A DNA stretch of 64,000 nt from Carettochelys insculpta (taxonomy: Eukaryota; Chordata; Testudines; Carettochelyidae), in contig NC_134137.1 in NCBI RefSeq assembly GCF_033958435.1, positions 223,861,501 to 223,925,500 on the forward strand, written 5' to 3'. Below, piece by piece: positions 37,384 to 49,839 of the stretch. Positions within the stretch are counted from its first letter, which is position 1; the number at the start of each line of letters is the position of its first letter. The notes below the pieces were generated by a model. It worked only from the letters and a program-made list of their open reading frames with translations. It ran no database searches and had not been told where the DNA came from. Made by a program: the position numbers and the translations under genes.

Positions 37384-38095
37384 TTCATAAAATTGTAAGG
37401 CTGGAAGGGACCTTGCTCCATCACCATGAGCTGAGGCAGGACCAAGGAAACCCAGATCAAACCTGACAGATGTTACCCCACCTGTTCTTAAAAACCTCCA
37501 AGGATGGTGATTCCACACCTCCCTTGGAAGCATCTCCCAGAACTTAGGTACCCTCGCAGTTCAATTTTTTTCCGAATAGTCAATCTAAATCTCCCTTCCT
37601 TCAAATGAAGAGCTGATTACTTCTTATCCTGTTCTCAGTGGCCGTAGAGAACAATTGATCACCATCCTCTTTTACATATTTGAAGACTCAGCTTTCTCTT
37701 CTCTAAACTAATCATGCCCAGTTCTTTCAATCTGCCCTCATAGGTCATGTTTTCTAAACCTTTTATCAGTTAGTGGCTATCCTTTAGACATTTTTCAGTT
37801 TGTCCCTGTTCTTTTTTAAAGCCAAATTCCTAAAACTGGACACAATACTCCAGCTCAGGCCATACCAGTGCCAAGTAAAGTGGAAACATTTTCTACTGTA
37901 TCTTTTGTATGTCACTCTAAATAATACAGTCTAGAATGATACTAGTATTATCTTATTCAAACCAGCATCACACAGGTGCCTCCTATTCAATTTGTCATCC
38001 ATTATAACCTCAACAGAGGTTTCTCTAGTACCTCTGCATAATTAGTTATTTCCCATTTTATATTTCAGCATTTGATTTTTCCTCAGTGACAAGTC
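37384..38095 (-). repeat. CR1 LINE 3' region, about 700 bp
   Basis: It begins with the reverse-complement CR1 terminus (AATTGTAAGGCTGGAAGGGA). It continues through TTCCACACCTCCCTTGGAAG and GTTCTCAGTGGCCGTAGAGA, and near 37840 ACACAATACTCCAGCTCAGG, all CR1 ORF2 C-terminal sequence read backwards. It is degraded and no long frame survives. Confidence 0.75.
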
Positions 38096-38815
38096 AGAGG
38101 GGACCCAGACCCACCCACTATTGCAGGTTCTAGCCTAGACACCTTGTAATGGCAGCTATATGCTGCATCCTGTCCCACTGCTCAGTATGTTTTCCTGGGA
38201 CACTTCCCTGTGACCCCAGCACAGTCTTCAACCTCACTTCAGGGCCTCCGCAACATCAGTCCCTCTCACTCACCTAGTCCCTGCCAGCAACTGCTCTGTC
38301 CAGGGTGCTGTAAGACTCTTCAACCTGCTATAGACACAAGTCTGATATCCTGAGGGCCCAGCAGCAACTGACTGCCCAGCAATTTCTTTTATGTGAGCCT
38401 GCTGGTCCCTGATGGGCTGCACTCCACACAGCCTCTCTAGGATGCCTGGAGGATTCACTGTTCACACCCACTATTAACCCCTTTTACACTTGTGTGAAGT
38501 AGGCACCTCGTGACAGGACCTCACTCTAAAATTTGTTAGCTGGTTGGGCTCTCTGGATAGTGAGCCTGAGGTTAGCGCTTTGCTGGAGGCAGAATGGTGG
38601 GGTATGTGGCCAGAGACATGGGATGACCCCCTCAAGCATATTTGCATCTTGGCCTTGATAATTTTTAAGGCAGTTTGGTGGGGCTCCTTAGAAGCAGTGG
38701 CAGCTGCATAAGAAGGACCATGTGAGGCTGGAATTCATTGAAATCAAGTTTGAAGGGGGCAATGGCAAAGGAAAAGGTTATTTGCAGCTCAGCATGCATG
38801 CACGCAGGCAAGCAC
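38096..38815. other. Intergenic sequence, nothing recognised
   Basis: No gene, RNA or repeat family is recognised. A 62-codon antisense frame at 38270-38458 lacks any motif. Confidence 0.3.
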
Positions 38816-38825
38816 ACGTGCACAG

Positions 38826-38856
<31 letters not shown>

Positions 38857-38858
38857 CA
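38816..38858. repeat. CA dinucleotide repeat
   Basis: An interrupted (CA)n tract of about 40 bp. It creates artefactual repetitive open frames on the minus strand. Confidence 0.9.
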
Positions 38859-38867
38859 TTCTGTTCT

Positions 38868-38975
38868 ATAGTAACAGAGAGTAAGCCATGCTAGTCTATA
38901 CACTATCAAAACAAAAAACAGTCAAGTAGCACTTTAAAGACTAGCAAAATAGTTTATTAGGTGAGCTAAGCTTGC
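38868..38975 (+). repeat. Degraded SINE-like repeat (same family as 55655-55845)
   Basis: The strings CATGCTAGTCTATACACTAT and TAGCACTTTAAAGACTAGCA correspond to GTAGCCGTGTTAGTCTGGAT and TGGCACCTTATAGACTAACA in the better copy at 55655-55845. The family is highly repeated in turtle genomes, from general knowledge; its exact class is uncertain to me. Confidence 0.55.
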
Positions 38976-39639
38976 AGGCCAGACAGTCCCTACCCCAAAT
39001 GCTGGCCATAGCCAGCAGAGGAGGCTGTGCCCAAGCTAGGAGGAAGACAGGAAGGGAAGTGATTGAAGCTGATGATTCAGATGCAGAGAGACTCATAACT
39101 CCCTATCAGATTTGCTTTCTCACTTTCCCACACTACTGGCCTCTGGGTGCGACAGGCGCTTAAAACTGGCAGTGCAGAAGGGGGGCATGCTCATCAGCTC
39201 TCCTATCTCTCCTGAGCACCTTCCCTGCTGCTGTTTATGTTCCCCAGCCCCAGGGACCAATGTGTCTATTTGGCTCATCAGCATTCTTCCATGGAGCATC
39301 TCTCTGAGTGGTTCATTAGGCCTTGCTGCCTGACAGTGTGCAGCCAGAGCGCCAGGTGGCCAGCTTCCTCTGCAATCCAGCACTGTGTGCAGCGGTGTCA
39401 GACTCAGTAGGAAGATGCTTTTAAACCTACAGTTTACCAGCTACAGGGAAGGCTCCATAAGCTCCAGCTCCCACCCCCTGTGCTTGCCCAGACAGATGGA
39501 GTCAACAAAAACATTAGGTTTGATACACTCTCCAGCGGAGTTACTTATCATGGGGAGGCGTGTGAAACCCACGCTTGAGCTGCACAGACGCTCAGTGTCG
39601 CCTCTTGCTCTTTTCTAGCCTCTTCCACCCAGGGATCAC

Positions 39640-39830
39640 AAACAATTTTACATGTACTCATGAATTAAATCCCATAATCATCCCATGAGGCTGCTCAGTA
39701 TTGTTATCCCCATGTTACAGGTGGGGAAACAGACTTGGCTGGGTCACACAACAAATCTGCAACAAAGCAAACTGAACCTCTGACTCCTAGGCCCATGCTC
39801 TAACTGCTAGACGACACTTCCTTTGGCCAT
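39640..39830 (-). repeat. MIR/L2-like SINE, reverse orientation
   Basis: The plus strand reads GTTATCCCCATGTTACAGGT then GGGGAAACAGACTTGGCTGG, followed by CTAGGCCCATGCTCTAACTG. These are the reverse complements of the MIR tail and core. Degraded but in correct order. Confidence 0.65.
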
Positions 39831-40040
39831 CCAAGTTTGGTCCTTCATGACTCTCTATGGCACAGGAGAACAAAGTTTGGGGTGGGTCCCCTAAGGTGAG
39901 TGAAATTTCATGGGGTGGAGTACAGCATGATTAGCTGCTGGGTCTCAGGCTCATCCAGATCATTAAAAATATTGAAATCTTTTACTGTTCTTGTGTATGT
40001 GTAGTCACATTTATATACCGATTATTAAAGATTTTCTTTA

Positions 40041-40393
40041 TTAAACCTTCAAGTTACGTGGGGGTTGCTTCCTTGAAACCCCAGCGTAACTCGAATTTTT
40101 GCCTAAGTCGGTGGGGGAGAGGGAACCAGGCTGACGCTTGGTTCCCAGCTCCCCTCTGCTTGCGGGACTGGGAAACTGACCGGGGAAGGAGCTTTCAGCA
40201 TGCCTAGTTGCTCGCAGCTGTAGGCAGCTAAGCAAGCTAAAAGCCTTCCTCCAGCTGCACGGCTGTCAGGCTGACAGCCGTGCAGCTGGGGGACGGCAGG
40301 GGGAAGGGGCCACAGAGCAGCCTCAGGTTGTGTTGAACTCACATTAAAGTAAGTTACGTGCAACTTGAAGCTGCATATTTGGTGGCTTTACTG
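40041..40393. mobile_element. Probable non-autonomous DNA transposon (Tigger-like)
   Basis: The left part reads CCTTCAAGTTACGTGGGGG and the right part contains the inverted counterpart GTTACGTGCAACTTGAAG before a CTG end followed by TA. CAG/CTG ends with a TA target suggest a Tc1/mariner Tigger-like element. The left terminus is mutated, so that boundary is approximate. A perfect 18-bp hairpin lies in the middle (40251-40289). Confidence 0.4.
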
Positions 40394-41309
40394 TACAGAC
40401 TTATTTTCTTACACATGCCAAAAGGTTTTGTTTTTTTTTTAAATATAAATGTAATTGAAATTTCCACCGGTTTGGATTACTACAGTAGACAGGGTAGGGG
40501 GGCACTGCTAATTGCAGGGACAAAAAGTGGGGCTCAATATAAAAAAGTTTGTTCACCCCTGCTTTATGTGGAGATATTCCAGTTCAAAGCCCAGTTCTAG
40601 TTTTATTACATCAAGATGCTTGCTCTACCCGATGAAGAGATTCCATTTTTGAAACCAGGAAAGAGTTGGAATAAGTTTTTGGCAGGGGGAGGAAGGATGT
40701 AAGTCTTTTTCAGTCATTTTGGGGAAGACCATTGTTAGGAATCCAGCCCTCAAACCTTGGGCGAGGTAATTTAAAAGCATCATAGTCAGCATAAGGATCA
40801 CAAAGCAACAACCTGCCTGTTTATATGAATATCTTACCATTGTTTCTCATCCCCACTGCCCTTGTTACCATTCCTTCTCACATCTGCTGCTTCCAGATGT
40901 GAGGTTTAGGTGTCCCAAAACGACACTTCCCCTTGGGCCCCAAGAAAGGAGGCCTCAGCATGATTAACTAAGTTTTGTTATCCTCTTTGCTTTCTTCTTT
41001 CCACCACTTAGTGGGCTTTAACGAAATGGAGACACGCCCCTCCCTTTCCGTGCTGTTGAGAGTAAAATGCAACACAGCAGATGTAGCTGCCTTTCAAATG
41101 GGGCGTCACTATGCAGCACATTAAAACCCTCAATGAGAAAATAATTATGCGGTATCATTTTTGTCGTCTGCCTTTTTCAATAGAGAGTTTATTTCTGGAA
41201 CATCCTTTTAACAGGGAGAAGCGTGGGTGTCACACAGCAGCATTTCAGCTATGCATCAGGAGGAAGGCCAGCCTTCTGGTGGCAATACAGGAGGTGGGAG
41301 AACGGCCTC

Positions 41310-41455
41310 TGACACTGACTTACACATGACCCTGGCAAGCTATGGCACCTTTCTGTGCCTCAGTTTCCCTCCCTGTTCACTTGGGGTAGTAATGATTACT
41401 TGCCTCACAAGGGACTGTGTTTGTAAAGGGCTCTGAAGAGCTCCAGTGTGAGCCT
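41310..41455 (+). repeat. MIR-type SINE
   Basis: The order ACATGACCCTGGCAAGCTAT, TCTGTGCCTCAGTTTCCCTC and GTAATGATTACTTGCCTCAC, then a GTAAAGGGCTCTGAAGAGCT segment, follows the MIR core and 3' half. Confidence 0.75.
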
Positions 41456-41789
41456 CTCCCCATAGGTGGGGCTGCAGAGAACAATAAAAAACATGGACTA
41501 TGGGCAATTCATAGCTACTGCATTTCCAGCTTCTGCCAAAAGGTGGCAGTGGAAGGAATAAAACAAGCAACGTTGGCTGTTAGGAAGGCAAAGCTACCTG
41601 CATCTGCTTCTTACGTGGAAGGCACTGAAATGAATGGTGCAGGGGTGCAAGCTGTTTATGAACTTTGCTTGCCCCCCAAAGGCTCTGCAGTGAGAGGTTC
41701 AGGAGAAATGTTGGTCTGTGCTAATGTTTGCTGGGGCTATAGTTGTTCATGTCAAAGGCCCTCCTCTCCTAGCAGCTAGATCTCAGAGA

Positions 41790-42130
41790 CAGTCATAGGT
41801 TTTTAGGCCAGATGGGGTTAGCAGATCCAATAATCTGACCTCCTGTGTATCACAGGCCACCAGCACCACCCCACACTAGCACAATAAAGCCACCAATTAG
41901 ATTATAGTATCAGCCCACAGGAAACTAGATTAGTATGTGCCATCTGCAAAGAATAGGAGGGGCCATGGTTCTCAGTTGGCTGAGGGCCCTACAACAACAA
42001 GGAAGTGATTAAATAAGATATACCAGATAATCCTGGTAAGTGACCTGCACCCTTATGCTGCAGAGGGAGGTGAAAACTCTCCAAAGTCTCCTGCTATTTT
42101 GACCTGGGGGAAAATTCCTTCCCTGGAGCA
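41790..42130 (-). repeat. CR1 LINE 3' region
   Basis: It begins GGCCAGATGGGGTTAGCAGA and continues with CTGACCTCCTGTGTATCACA then GGCCACCAG, later GGGGGAAAATTCCTTCCCTG. This is the same CR1 subfamily and orientation as 10510-10985. Confidence 0.6.
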
Positions 42131-42151
42131 ATAAACAGCCAGCCAATCACC

Positions 42152-42174
42152 TGAGAGAGAGAGAGAGAGAGGGA
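42152..42174. repeat. GA dinucleotide repeat
   Basis: A short uninterrupted (GA)n tract directly after the CR1 fragment. Confidence 0.85.
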
Positions 42175-42349
42175 GATGGCTCCATGATACCTCAGAGGCC
42201 CTCTCTGCCCTGTCCACCATCCCACCTCCAGCTATGACCACCCTGGATGCTTTAGGGAAGGATTAAAAACAAAATTCCCAGAATTCCCATCCTGACCCCT
42301 CCATGTGGCCAGCTGAAACCCAAAAGCTTTAAGGAACTTAAAACAAAGG

Positions 42350-42715
42350 CTCCAACTCTCTGGGTGCCCTGGGGCTGGAGCATCCACATAGAAAAATAGT
42401 GGGTGCTGAGCACCCATCAGCGACCTTTGATCAGCACCTTCCACCCCATCCGGCACCTCCCTCCTGCTTGCTGGCAGCTCCACAGACCAGCGCTGCTTCT
42501 CCCTTCCCCAAGCCCGCCATGATCAGCTGTTTCACAGCATGCAAGGAGGAGGCTTGGAGGGAAGGCGAAGGAGACAACATAGCGCGTTCAGAGGAGTGGG
42601 TGGAACTGGGTAGAAAGAGGCTGGGGGGGTGGAGCAGGGGTGAAAACAGTTGGAGTGTGGGTAGGGGCTGGGACAGGGCTGGGGATCAAGCACCCCCGGA
42701 CACTTGGGAAAGTCA
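42350..42715. repeat. Unclassified dispersed repeat
   Basis: A GTGGGTGCTGAGCACCCATC start, a C-rich middle, a GATCAGCTGTTTCACAGCAT segment and a G-rich tail ending near CAAGCACCCCCGGACACTTG resemble a family I associate with turtle genomes. GAGCACCC at one end and CAAGCACCC at the other do not form a convincing inverted repeat, so the class is unknown. Confidence 0.35.
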
Positions 42716-43354
42716 GTGACTATGAACCTAAGACAAACTGGAAGCGAGTCTCTAAGTGTGGAGTGTTGATGAGGCTCACTGACGGGAGGGGGAAGGTGGC
42801 AGGGGAGGCGGGTGGGGGCAACAGAGGCAGATGTCCCAGGATCTGGTGATTCGAAAGGACCCAGGGCCCCTTTCTCACACCATCACTACCTCAGGAGCCG
42901 TGGCTGCCAGAGCGCTGGGCCCTTTTGAATCGCTGCCAGAGCGGTGTGTGCGCGCACTTCGGACAGCTCTCAGTGCTGGCTGGGGGAGCTAAAGGAGCCA
43001 GCACAGCACACTTCAGGCAGTTCTGAGGCCTGGCTGCCCTAATCTCAGCCCTTCTGCCCACGGTCTGTCCTTTAGGCAATACTGAGATGCCCCCTCCGAC
43101 CCAGGAACCCAGTGAGTCTGTCAGCCCCCCTGCAACTGATTAAAAGGATTCTCTGAATCCCTAGGGAACCCAGGATGATATTGTTGAACATGGCTCTTTT
43201 CACGTGGGTTTTCCTTGATGCTTCAGCATCTACATTTTCTTGGTTATTTTCCTGCAGAAGGGAAATTTGTCCTTCCTTCTGGTTGCAGACAGAGCCTGGA
43301 AAACATACAGCACATGGAGGAAATGATGCACAACAGTAGTGCGCCTACGATGGG

Positions 43355-43715
43355 AAAGGCTGAGCAATCAACATATAATTAACCTATGAAACTTGTTGCC
43401 AGAGGATATTAGAGAGGAAAACAGATTTGTAAGATTCAGGAAAGGATTAGACTTTACAAGAATAGCAGCTGCAGCTACACTAGGTAGGATAAAAACCATA
43501 TGGGTTATTAGTCTTCCCACTTCAGGGTATAAAGTGATTGCCAGCTGGGGTCAGAAAAAAATGTCCCCCTATTACATAGTGTTGTAGAACTGGGCACACT
43601 AGGGGACTGTTTGAGTTAGCTCTAAAATGTCTAGTATTGGCAATGGTTGGGACAGAACACTGGACTGGATGGACCATTAGTTTTATATCGTGCAGCAAAT
43701 TCCTATTTTCCTATA
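43355..43715 (+). repeat. CR1 LINE 3' end
   Basis: It contains AACTTGTTGCCAGAGGATAT (the CR1 equivalent of NLLPEDI codons), GGAAAGGATTAGAC and near the end ACACTGGACTGGATGGACCA, the typical 3'-UTR ending. It is degraded. Confidence 0.65.
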
Positions 43716-46700
43716 TCATTCTGTGCTCTGCTCCTGAGAGAATTCCTCTCTCAAAACAGATACGCACTCCAATGATTGAAATTCAAGTGTAAACGTTATC
43801 GCCTGAGCAATTTGTGGGCAGAGATAGGCAAGGCATGGTATTTACAGCCCAAATAGGAGCATTTGGTGGAGGAAAAGGTGGGTCTTTTATTATTGTTATT
43901 TATTACAGCTTTGTGATAGCCACCTAGAAACATCATGGTTGTCACTTACAACTCCTGAGCCCAGTGGAGATAAAACCAGGCTCCTCCTGCACTGCTCTTA
44001 GAAAAGGACCTAAGGAAAACCTTTTAACAACACGGGACCCAGGCTACTCAGAGCTGCCCACTTCTGATTCCATCCACTACCGGGCGGTATCAGACAGTAG
44101 CCCATTCACTGCCATACCAAGCTCACGGCTCATCAACAAAATAGAGGCTGGACTGCCTACAGGGGGTCTGTTTAGGCAAAGAGGTGGACCGATAGGCAGG
44201 GCAGGACAGCATAATGCCAACTAACATTGACAATGGGCAGCACAGCGCAGTGGGGCAGGCTGACTAACCTGGACCAGAGGCTGCGTGGCACAATAGGCCA
44301 TCAAGCATCTGCATCCAGCACACTCAAGGGAGACTGCCACCTCTCCAGGTTTTGCCCTTTTAGAGGCTGCTGTCACAGGAAAGCTGTAAAGGCCCTCAGT
44401 GCACCCTGCCCGCTGCATGGTTTTATGGACTCAGGATCATCCGAGTTGTCCCATGCTTTTGTACCTCAAAGGTGGCAACCCACAGTGGGACAGGGAGACT
44501 AATAGTGACAGAGCGCATGCTCAGTGAAGTCGGTGAGGTGAATTAAAGCCTCAGAGAATGGCAGAGCAGACGGGATCGTGGCAATTAATATCTGTATGGG
44601 TAACGAGGCAGTATCCCCAGGATGATTGTGTGATGTCAGCACCTCGCAAGATAGGAAGTGTCTTAGGCAGAGAGACATCAGTAGTGTAGAGCGAGTGTGT
44701 GCCACAGGCTGGAGGCAGCAGCTCCTTGCCTAGTAGTGCCAATTAAGGCAAGCTGGGGAGGGGGCAAATCCCTCACCCAAGATTTTTGCATTTGCCCAAA
44801 GGTTGATAGGCTGCAGACCCATGCGAGGTGCTGCCAAAGCAGCGTGCAGTGTTGCCCTGGCAATGAGGGGGCAGGTCTCCACAAATTTGGCCTGGCCGCC
44901 CCTCCCTCTATACAAAAGGTGCTGGGTGAGATGTTAACATGACCTGTTGCACAATGAGTTTGCTGCCCGAGGGTAGAGCACAGGGGAGTCCACCAAGAAC
45001 TCAAATCCTGGCAGCACTGGGTTCACCATCTAGGTCAGAAACAGGGAAGATGTCCCCAGCTGGTCCCTGCGGGGGAGGGGGGGACCAGAATGAGTGCCTG
45101 CTTGGAGAAGGGAGAGAACTGGAATTCCCCCACTCCCAAAAATACCTGAACTGACTCCCCTGTGGGGTGAAGGGTGGTGAGTGGAAAGTCTCCACATCCC
45201 CCATAAATCCCAGGGTTTCTGCAGTCAGACTCTACCTCGTCTCTGTACTGGGCTGGAATAGGGATGTGGAAAGAGAGAGGAGCAGACTAGAAGATATGTA
45301 TCGAGCCAACAGTGTGTAGGAGGAACGGGGCCTTAAACATGCCAGTGAGCAGCTGGAGAGAGTGGGTGCCTCAAGGGAGTCAGAGTGAGTACTGTAATGA
45401 GGAGAGAAATTTTGGGGTCTGGGTGGTTGTGAGGGCAGGAAGAGCTGATTGGGGCAGGGATCTTGCATGCTGGTGATTTCCCCTGGGGTAATTCTGAAGG
45501 TCCCCCAAAATGTGACAGGAAGTCTGATGCCTACAGGGCGTGGCATGGCACAGAGTGAGAGTGCAGTAAAACACAAGCCCTGTAGTAGAGAGGGACAGGT
45601 GGATCAATACCCGCAAAGAGGAAGTGAGCGCAGGCGGACTAACAGTGAAGCACTAAGGAACCCCAGCGAGAATAAGAGACGGCAAGTGGCAGAAGAAGGC
45701 AAATGGTTTGTGGGTGAACAGGGGCTGCCAGCCCTCTGGGGAAAGCAGTCAGACAGTGTGGGGGACGTGTGTGTAGGAACAGGGGGCACAGAACCAGCTT
45801 ATGGTGTGTAACAGATACTTTCCTGTGATATCCTCTAATGTCATTTTTTGAGATGAGGCCCTGAGCCCAACCTGCTCCCCTGGCCCTTATTCTGTTGAGC
45901 TTCTTCGACCTTGCCCTCTAGAAACCCTATGTACAAAAGAAGCTGGAACTAGAGATGTAGGGAGCACTGCCGCATTCCCTGGCCTGATGAGGTTTCCATC
46001 ATACAGAGGGGTAAAGTTGGGTCCAGTGGCTTTTGGCACCCCATTATAGACATTGTTCCAGTGCCTCTCCCTGTGGAAGCTCACTGAGGCACAGACCACC
46101 TTTTGGGCATATGCTAATACATTGCCCAGCACTCTAGGGGCCCCAATCAGGAATCACAGCCCTAGGTGGCTACTGTGATATCTCACAGCACTAGCATATA
46201 CATCCACCCTCCCTCACTATTACACTGCCATCCCAGATCTGATAAGCCCTGCCTTACAGCATTACATCCAGCCCTCACAGGTGAATGGCTCAGAGTAGCA
46301 GCAGCTCACAACAAGCTGCATCTACAATGAACCAAGGATGCCTCTGTACACCCCTGGGCTTGGCTTTAGCCTCCTGGGCTAGGCTGATGGGTTTTTGTAT
46401 TTATTAGCCCACGGGTGATTTCTTTCCTTCCCAGAAATGGGATATATGCCAGTAAGTCCAGCTGCACACACAGCTTCCTTGGCAACTTACTGCTCTTCTC
46501 CACAATGGACACACAGAATGTTTAGCCCCACTGTGATGATGATCTAAATGGAAAGAGAAAAGCCCTTCACCTGTGAAACTAATTAATAGTCAACAAGCTT
46601 GCTGCAGCATAGGAGACCTGGCAGAGGGGAAGCAGCTCACTTAACAAGCCAGCAGAACCTCTCTCCATGTCTAGGTGGCAGTATTCATTCACTCACTCAG

Positions 46701-48984
46701 GCTAATCACATATCCGGAGCCTGCCAAGTTATTTGCTGGCTTTAATTCTGTGTGAAGTTGATGCTCATCAATGTGAGGGACTGTTATAGCCCCAGATGAA
46801 GCCAAAAAGCTCAAGGCTGCTGCTGTCACTGCCCACGATAGGGGCATTCATAACCAGGAAAGGGAAACAGTCCTGCCTTTAAAGGGGAACTGCCAATTAG
46901 AGTCACAGCACTGGTGAAGCCCAATGTCTCAGAGGAGCACTGATACAATTGTGGGTTAACATGAGGATGCAAACATGCTGGGTTCTCCCCCAAAGCTGTT
47001 GCAGGGTTCTTTATCACTGACACAGGAGAGCATTCATCTTCCATAGGCTTTGCTAATGCCAACGAATTAACTCTCACAGCTCACCCGTGAGGCAGGTAAG
47101 CCAGGCCCTCCATTCTCTGCAGCAAGACGGATCTCAATTATTGGGCAGGACCACCAGCTACAATGTCCTTCTGGTGTAAAGAATAGGGAATTCTGTAGCA
47201 GACCTAAGGGTACTGTTAAAATTTTCTTACATTCACAATGAATAATACAGGTGAGCTCCATGTGCTATTTGTTTTGGTGTGATACTCCACTATTTTGTCC
47301 TGTTCCAGTACATGCTTTCTACATGCTGCAGAAGATTGCCGATTGACAATCTGTAGGTATGTCACAGAAATATTACAGGGGAGTTGGAGGTTTGTAGGGG
47401 ATGGATGGTACTCAGGATACAACTGGGGCTTTTTGGTCATGGAGGATGGTTGAAGGCAAATTGAAATATGGAAAGCAGGGATTTAAACTCCCTGTTTCCA
47501 AGCTGATCAACTTGCCTAACAGGACTGCAATCACTTGCCCAACAGGACCTCACCCTTGGGTAAGCACAAAAGCTGCATGCTTCTGCTACAATGAACAGCA
47601 GTTGCAGGGTTAACAATGCTAACACACTTAAAATTTATTATTAGATTTCAGGATTCATGCCTGACTGAGATGCATGCAGAATAGATCAAACCTTTCTTGG
47701 AGCTACTGATTTAGGATGCTAACCAACTGCATTGCTTGTACTTGGTTCATATTTAGAAGGTTTGTTTTGCAAACCTAAGGGTGACAGACTTTTTGTTTGT
47801 TTTCCTTCAGAGCAGGTAGAAAATATCAAATTCCAGAATTTTCCATGGACAGAAAGGGAATTTTTTTTGTTTTTGGAAAAGTTTTCCCTTTCCAACAGGC
47901 TCTCTTACAAAACAAAGCCCACAGGGCAGTTTAGTTTCTGTGAAAAAGTCTGCCAGCTTAGAGAACACCGTTCCCTGCCTGTAACCAGCCAGCTTCCAGT
48001 TCAATATGCAGGGCCCCCGGTGGATATGGGATTTAGGGCTGCGTCCCCAAATCACTATCTCCCTCCCCTCCCAGGTTTCCTAGCTGTGTTGGTTCCTCTC
48101 CAAAAGGGTGTTAAGGAGTAATAAATCTCTTCTTGGCAAGTGCTTTTAGTTCCTAAACATGCCCCGAATCTCTGCAATCTGTACCCAGGCAAAACTCTCT
48201 CTACAGCTCTCCAGGTGAAGCTGTTCCGCTTTGTATAATACATGAATATTCATTGCTCTAGAAAGTAGAAATCCAGGTGTCCTCTCCTCTAAGGTGACTC
48301 CCCTAACTACCAGATTACAGTGTCTCTGTCTCTCTCCCTCTCACACACACAATAAATATTCAAATGTTTTCCCACAGTGTGACAGTTTCAACCAAAAGCT
48401 ACAGACTAACACAGATGCCCCTCCGAGACTAGTTTCAACAAGAGAGATTAAAAGAGCCAGGCAGCAGAATATCCTATATTTCAGAGGCTGGGTACTCATG
48501 TGCACTGTGGTAAATGCGAACTCAAATCCCTGTTCTGATATAGGCAGATGTGGAGCTGAATCCGAGCCTCCAACCATTATCCCGGGTCAGTGTTCTGACA
48601 ATGGAGGTGATGAATTAAAGGGAGGCATCGTCTCCGCTAGAGGTTTGTTTGTGAGGTTCCCAAAATTCCTTTGCTTTTAAGTAAAAAATAGTTGAAAATG
48701 GCCAAAATCAAAATCAAAATCAAAATTTGCCTTCAAGCCTTCATTTTAGTTCTATCAAGTAAACACAAACTGTTGTTTTTCAGGGTGCTCCAGTTCAGTC
48801 AGCAAACTGGAAACCTTTCTATGGGCACAGCTCTGAATTTGGCTTAGTAACTCCTCATACACAAAAGCCCACATTTTAAAATGTAGTTAGGCACAGGGGC
48901 ACTCGATATGTTTTGTTTAACTGATTTAGGATCCTGAATGTCATTGTCAAAAGGAAATTAGGTATAAAGGAATGTTAATTACTT
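43716..48984. other. Long intergenic stretch, mostly unassigned
   Basis: No gene is recognised. Open frames of 110-129 codons occur at 44678-45004 (minus), 45232-45576 (minus), 45449-45811 (plus), 47732-48121 (plus) and 48294-48680 (plus); none has a recognised domain and several overlap on both strands. A short foldback at about 47808-47903 (left CAGAGCAGGTAGAAAAT, right TTTCCAACAGGCTCT) may be a tiny hAT relict. The 46540-46800 segment looks little decayed and is a candidate non-coding conserved element. Confidence 0.3.
48703..48726. repeat. Short tandem hexamer (CAAAAT x4)
   Basis: Four exact copies of CAAAAT in tandem. Confidence 0.9.
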
Positions 48985-48986
48985 TA

Positions 48987-49360
48987 CAGCAAATCCTCGA
49001 TTTAATGGACCAGTTGTGGGGGAGGGTTGCCCTCTTTTGCATTTTCCTTGAGGGTTCCATGTGAGAGGTTGAGGGTCTATGTTGGGTGATGGTTTTCTGA
49101 GAGTGGGGCATGAGTACTGTCTGCCCACGTACGCCCCTCGACCCTGTTGCGAGGACTCAGTGGTGAATCCGGCAGCAGAAGAGGCAGATCTTCCAGGACA
49201 TAGCAGAGGTAAGTCCCTTCACTTTTTCTTTTTCTGGGGGGGAGGTGGAGGGGGGAGATTTAGGGTTTTACTGACCCCAGTGGATGTTGGGAAAAACAGG
49301 GGGATGTCCATTGTTCCTGAAGTCTGCTAAATTGGGGTCTGTAAAATCGGGGGTAAACTG
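48987..49360. mobile_element. Tigger/pogo-like MITE, 374 bp
   Basis: The left end is CAGCAAATCCTCGATTTAAT, and the reverse complement of the right end is CAGTTTACCCCCGATTTTAC; about 18 of the first 25 positions agree. TA dinucleotides flank both sides (48985-48986 and 49361-49362), the target duplication of the Tc1/mariner superfamily. The CAG start with a CGATTT core fits the Tigger/pogo group. There is no transposase. Confidence 0.7.
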
Positions 49361-49614
49361 TACTAGTGGGTTTTAGATTCTTAGATGAGTTAAAAGTCAT
49401 AATTTTGAGCACAGCAACACCTAAATACCTTTTAAAAATCTGAGCCAACATGCTTTTAGGTTAGAATGACCAGATGGCAAGTTTAAAACAATCGGGATGG
49501 GAGGAGGAGTAATAGGTGCACATAAAAGACGAAGCTCCACATATCAGCACTGTCCCCATATAATTGGTACACGTGGTCACCCTATTTGAGGCCCTTGGAT
49601 GAAAGACTGCTAAA

Positions 49615-49770
49615 AATGGAAATTCTCTCTGTTTTACAGATGCTAAAACTGTGGTACAGGCACCCAAAAGGACTTGCCTGAGGTGTCACAGTTAGGTAGT
49701 GGCAAAGCTGGGAAGAGAACGCAGGATTCCTTTGTCCCAGACTGTCATACAAAGGCACACTACAGGCATG
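49615..49770 (-). repeat. MIR-like SINE, reverse orientation
   Basis: CTGTTTTACAGATGCTAAAA, then GGACTTGCCTGAGGTGTCAC and CAAAGCTGGGAAGAGAACGC follow the order of the MIR reverse complement. Confidence 0.65.
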
Positions 49771-49839
49771 ACATGGGAATGGACAGTCACAGGTTATACC
49801 AGGAGGAGTTATAGTCTCATTGTAAGCAGGTCCCACTAG

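Noticed and set aside
38665..38859. Cys/Val-repeat minus-strand frame
   Set aside because: It is the translation of the CA repeat at 38816-38858.
45232..45811. Overlapping 114-120-codon frames on both strands as genes
   Set aside because: They lack any recognised domain, and long overlapping frames on both strands suggest chance.
47732..48121. 129-codon plus-strand frame as a gene
   Set aside because: It spans a possible short foldback element and has no recognised motif.
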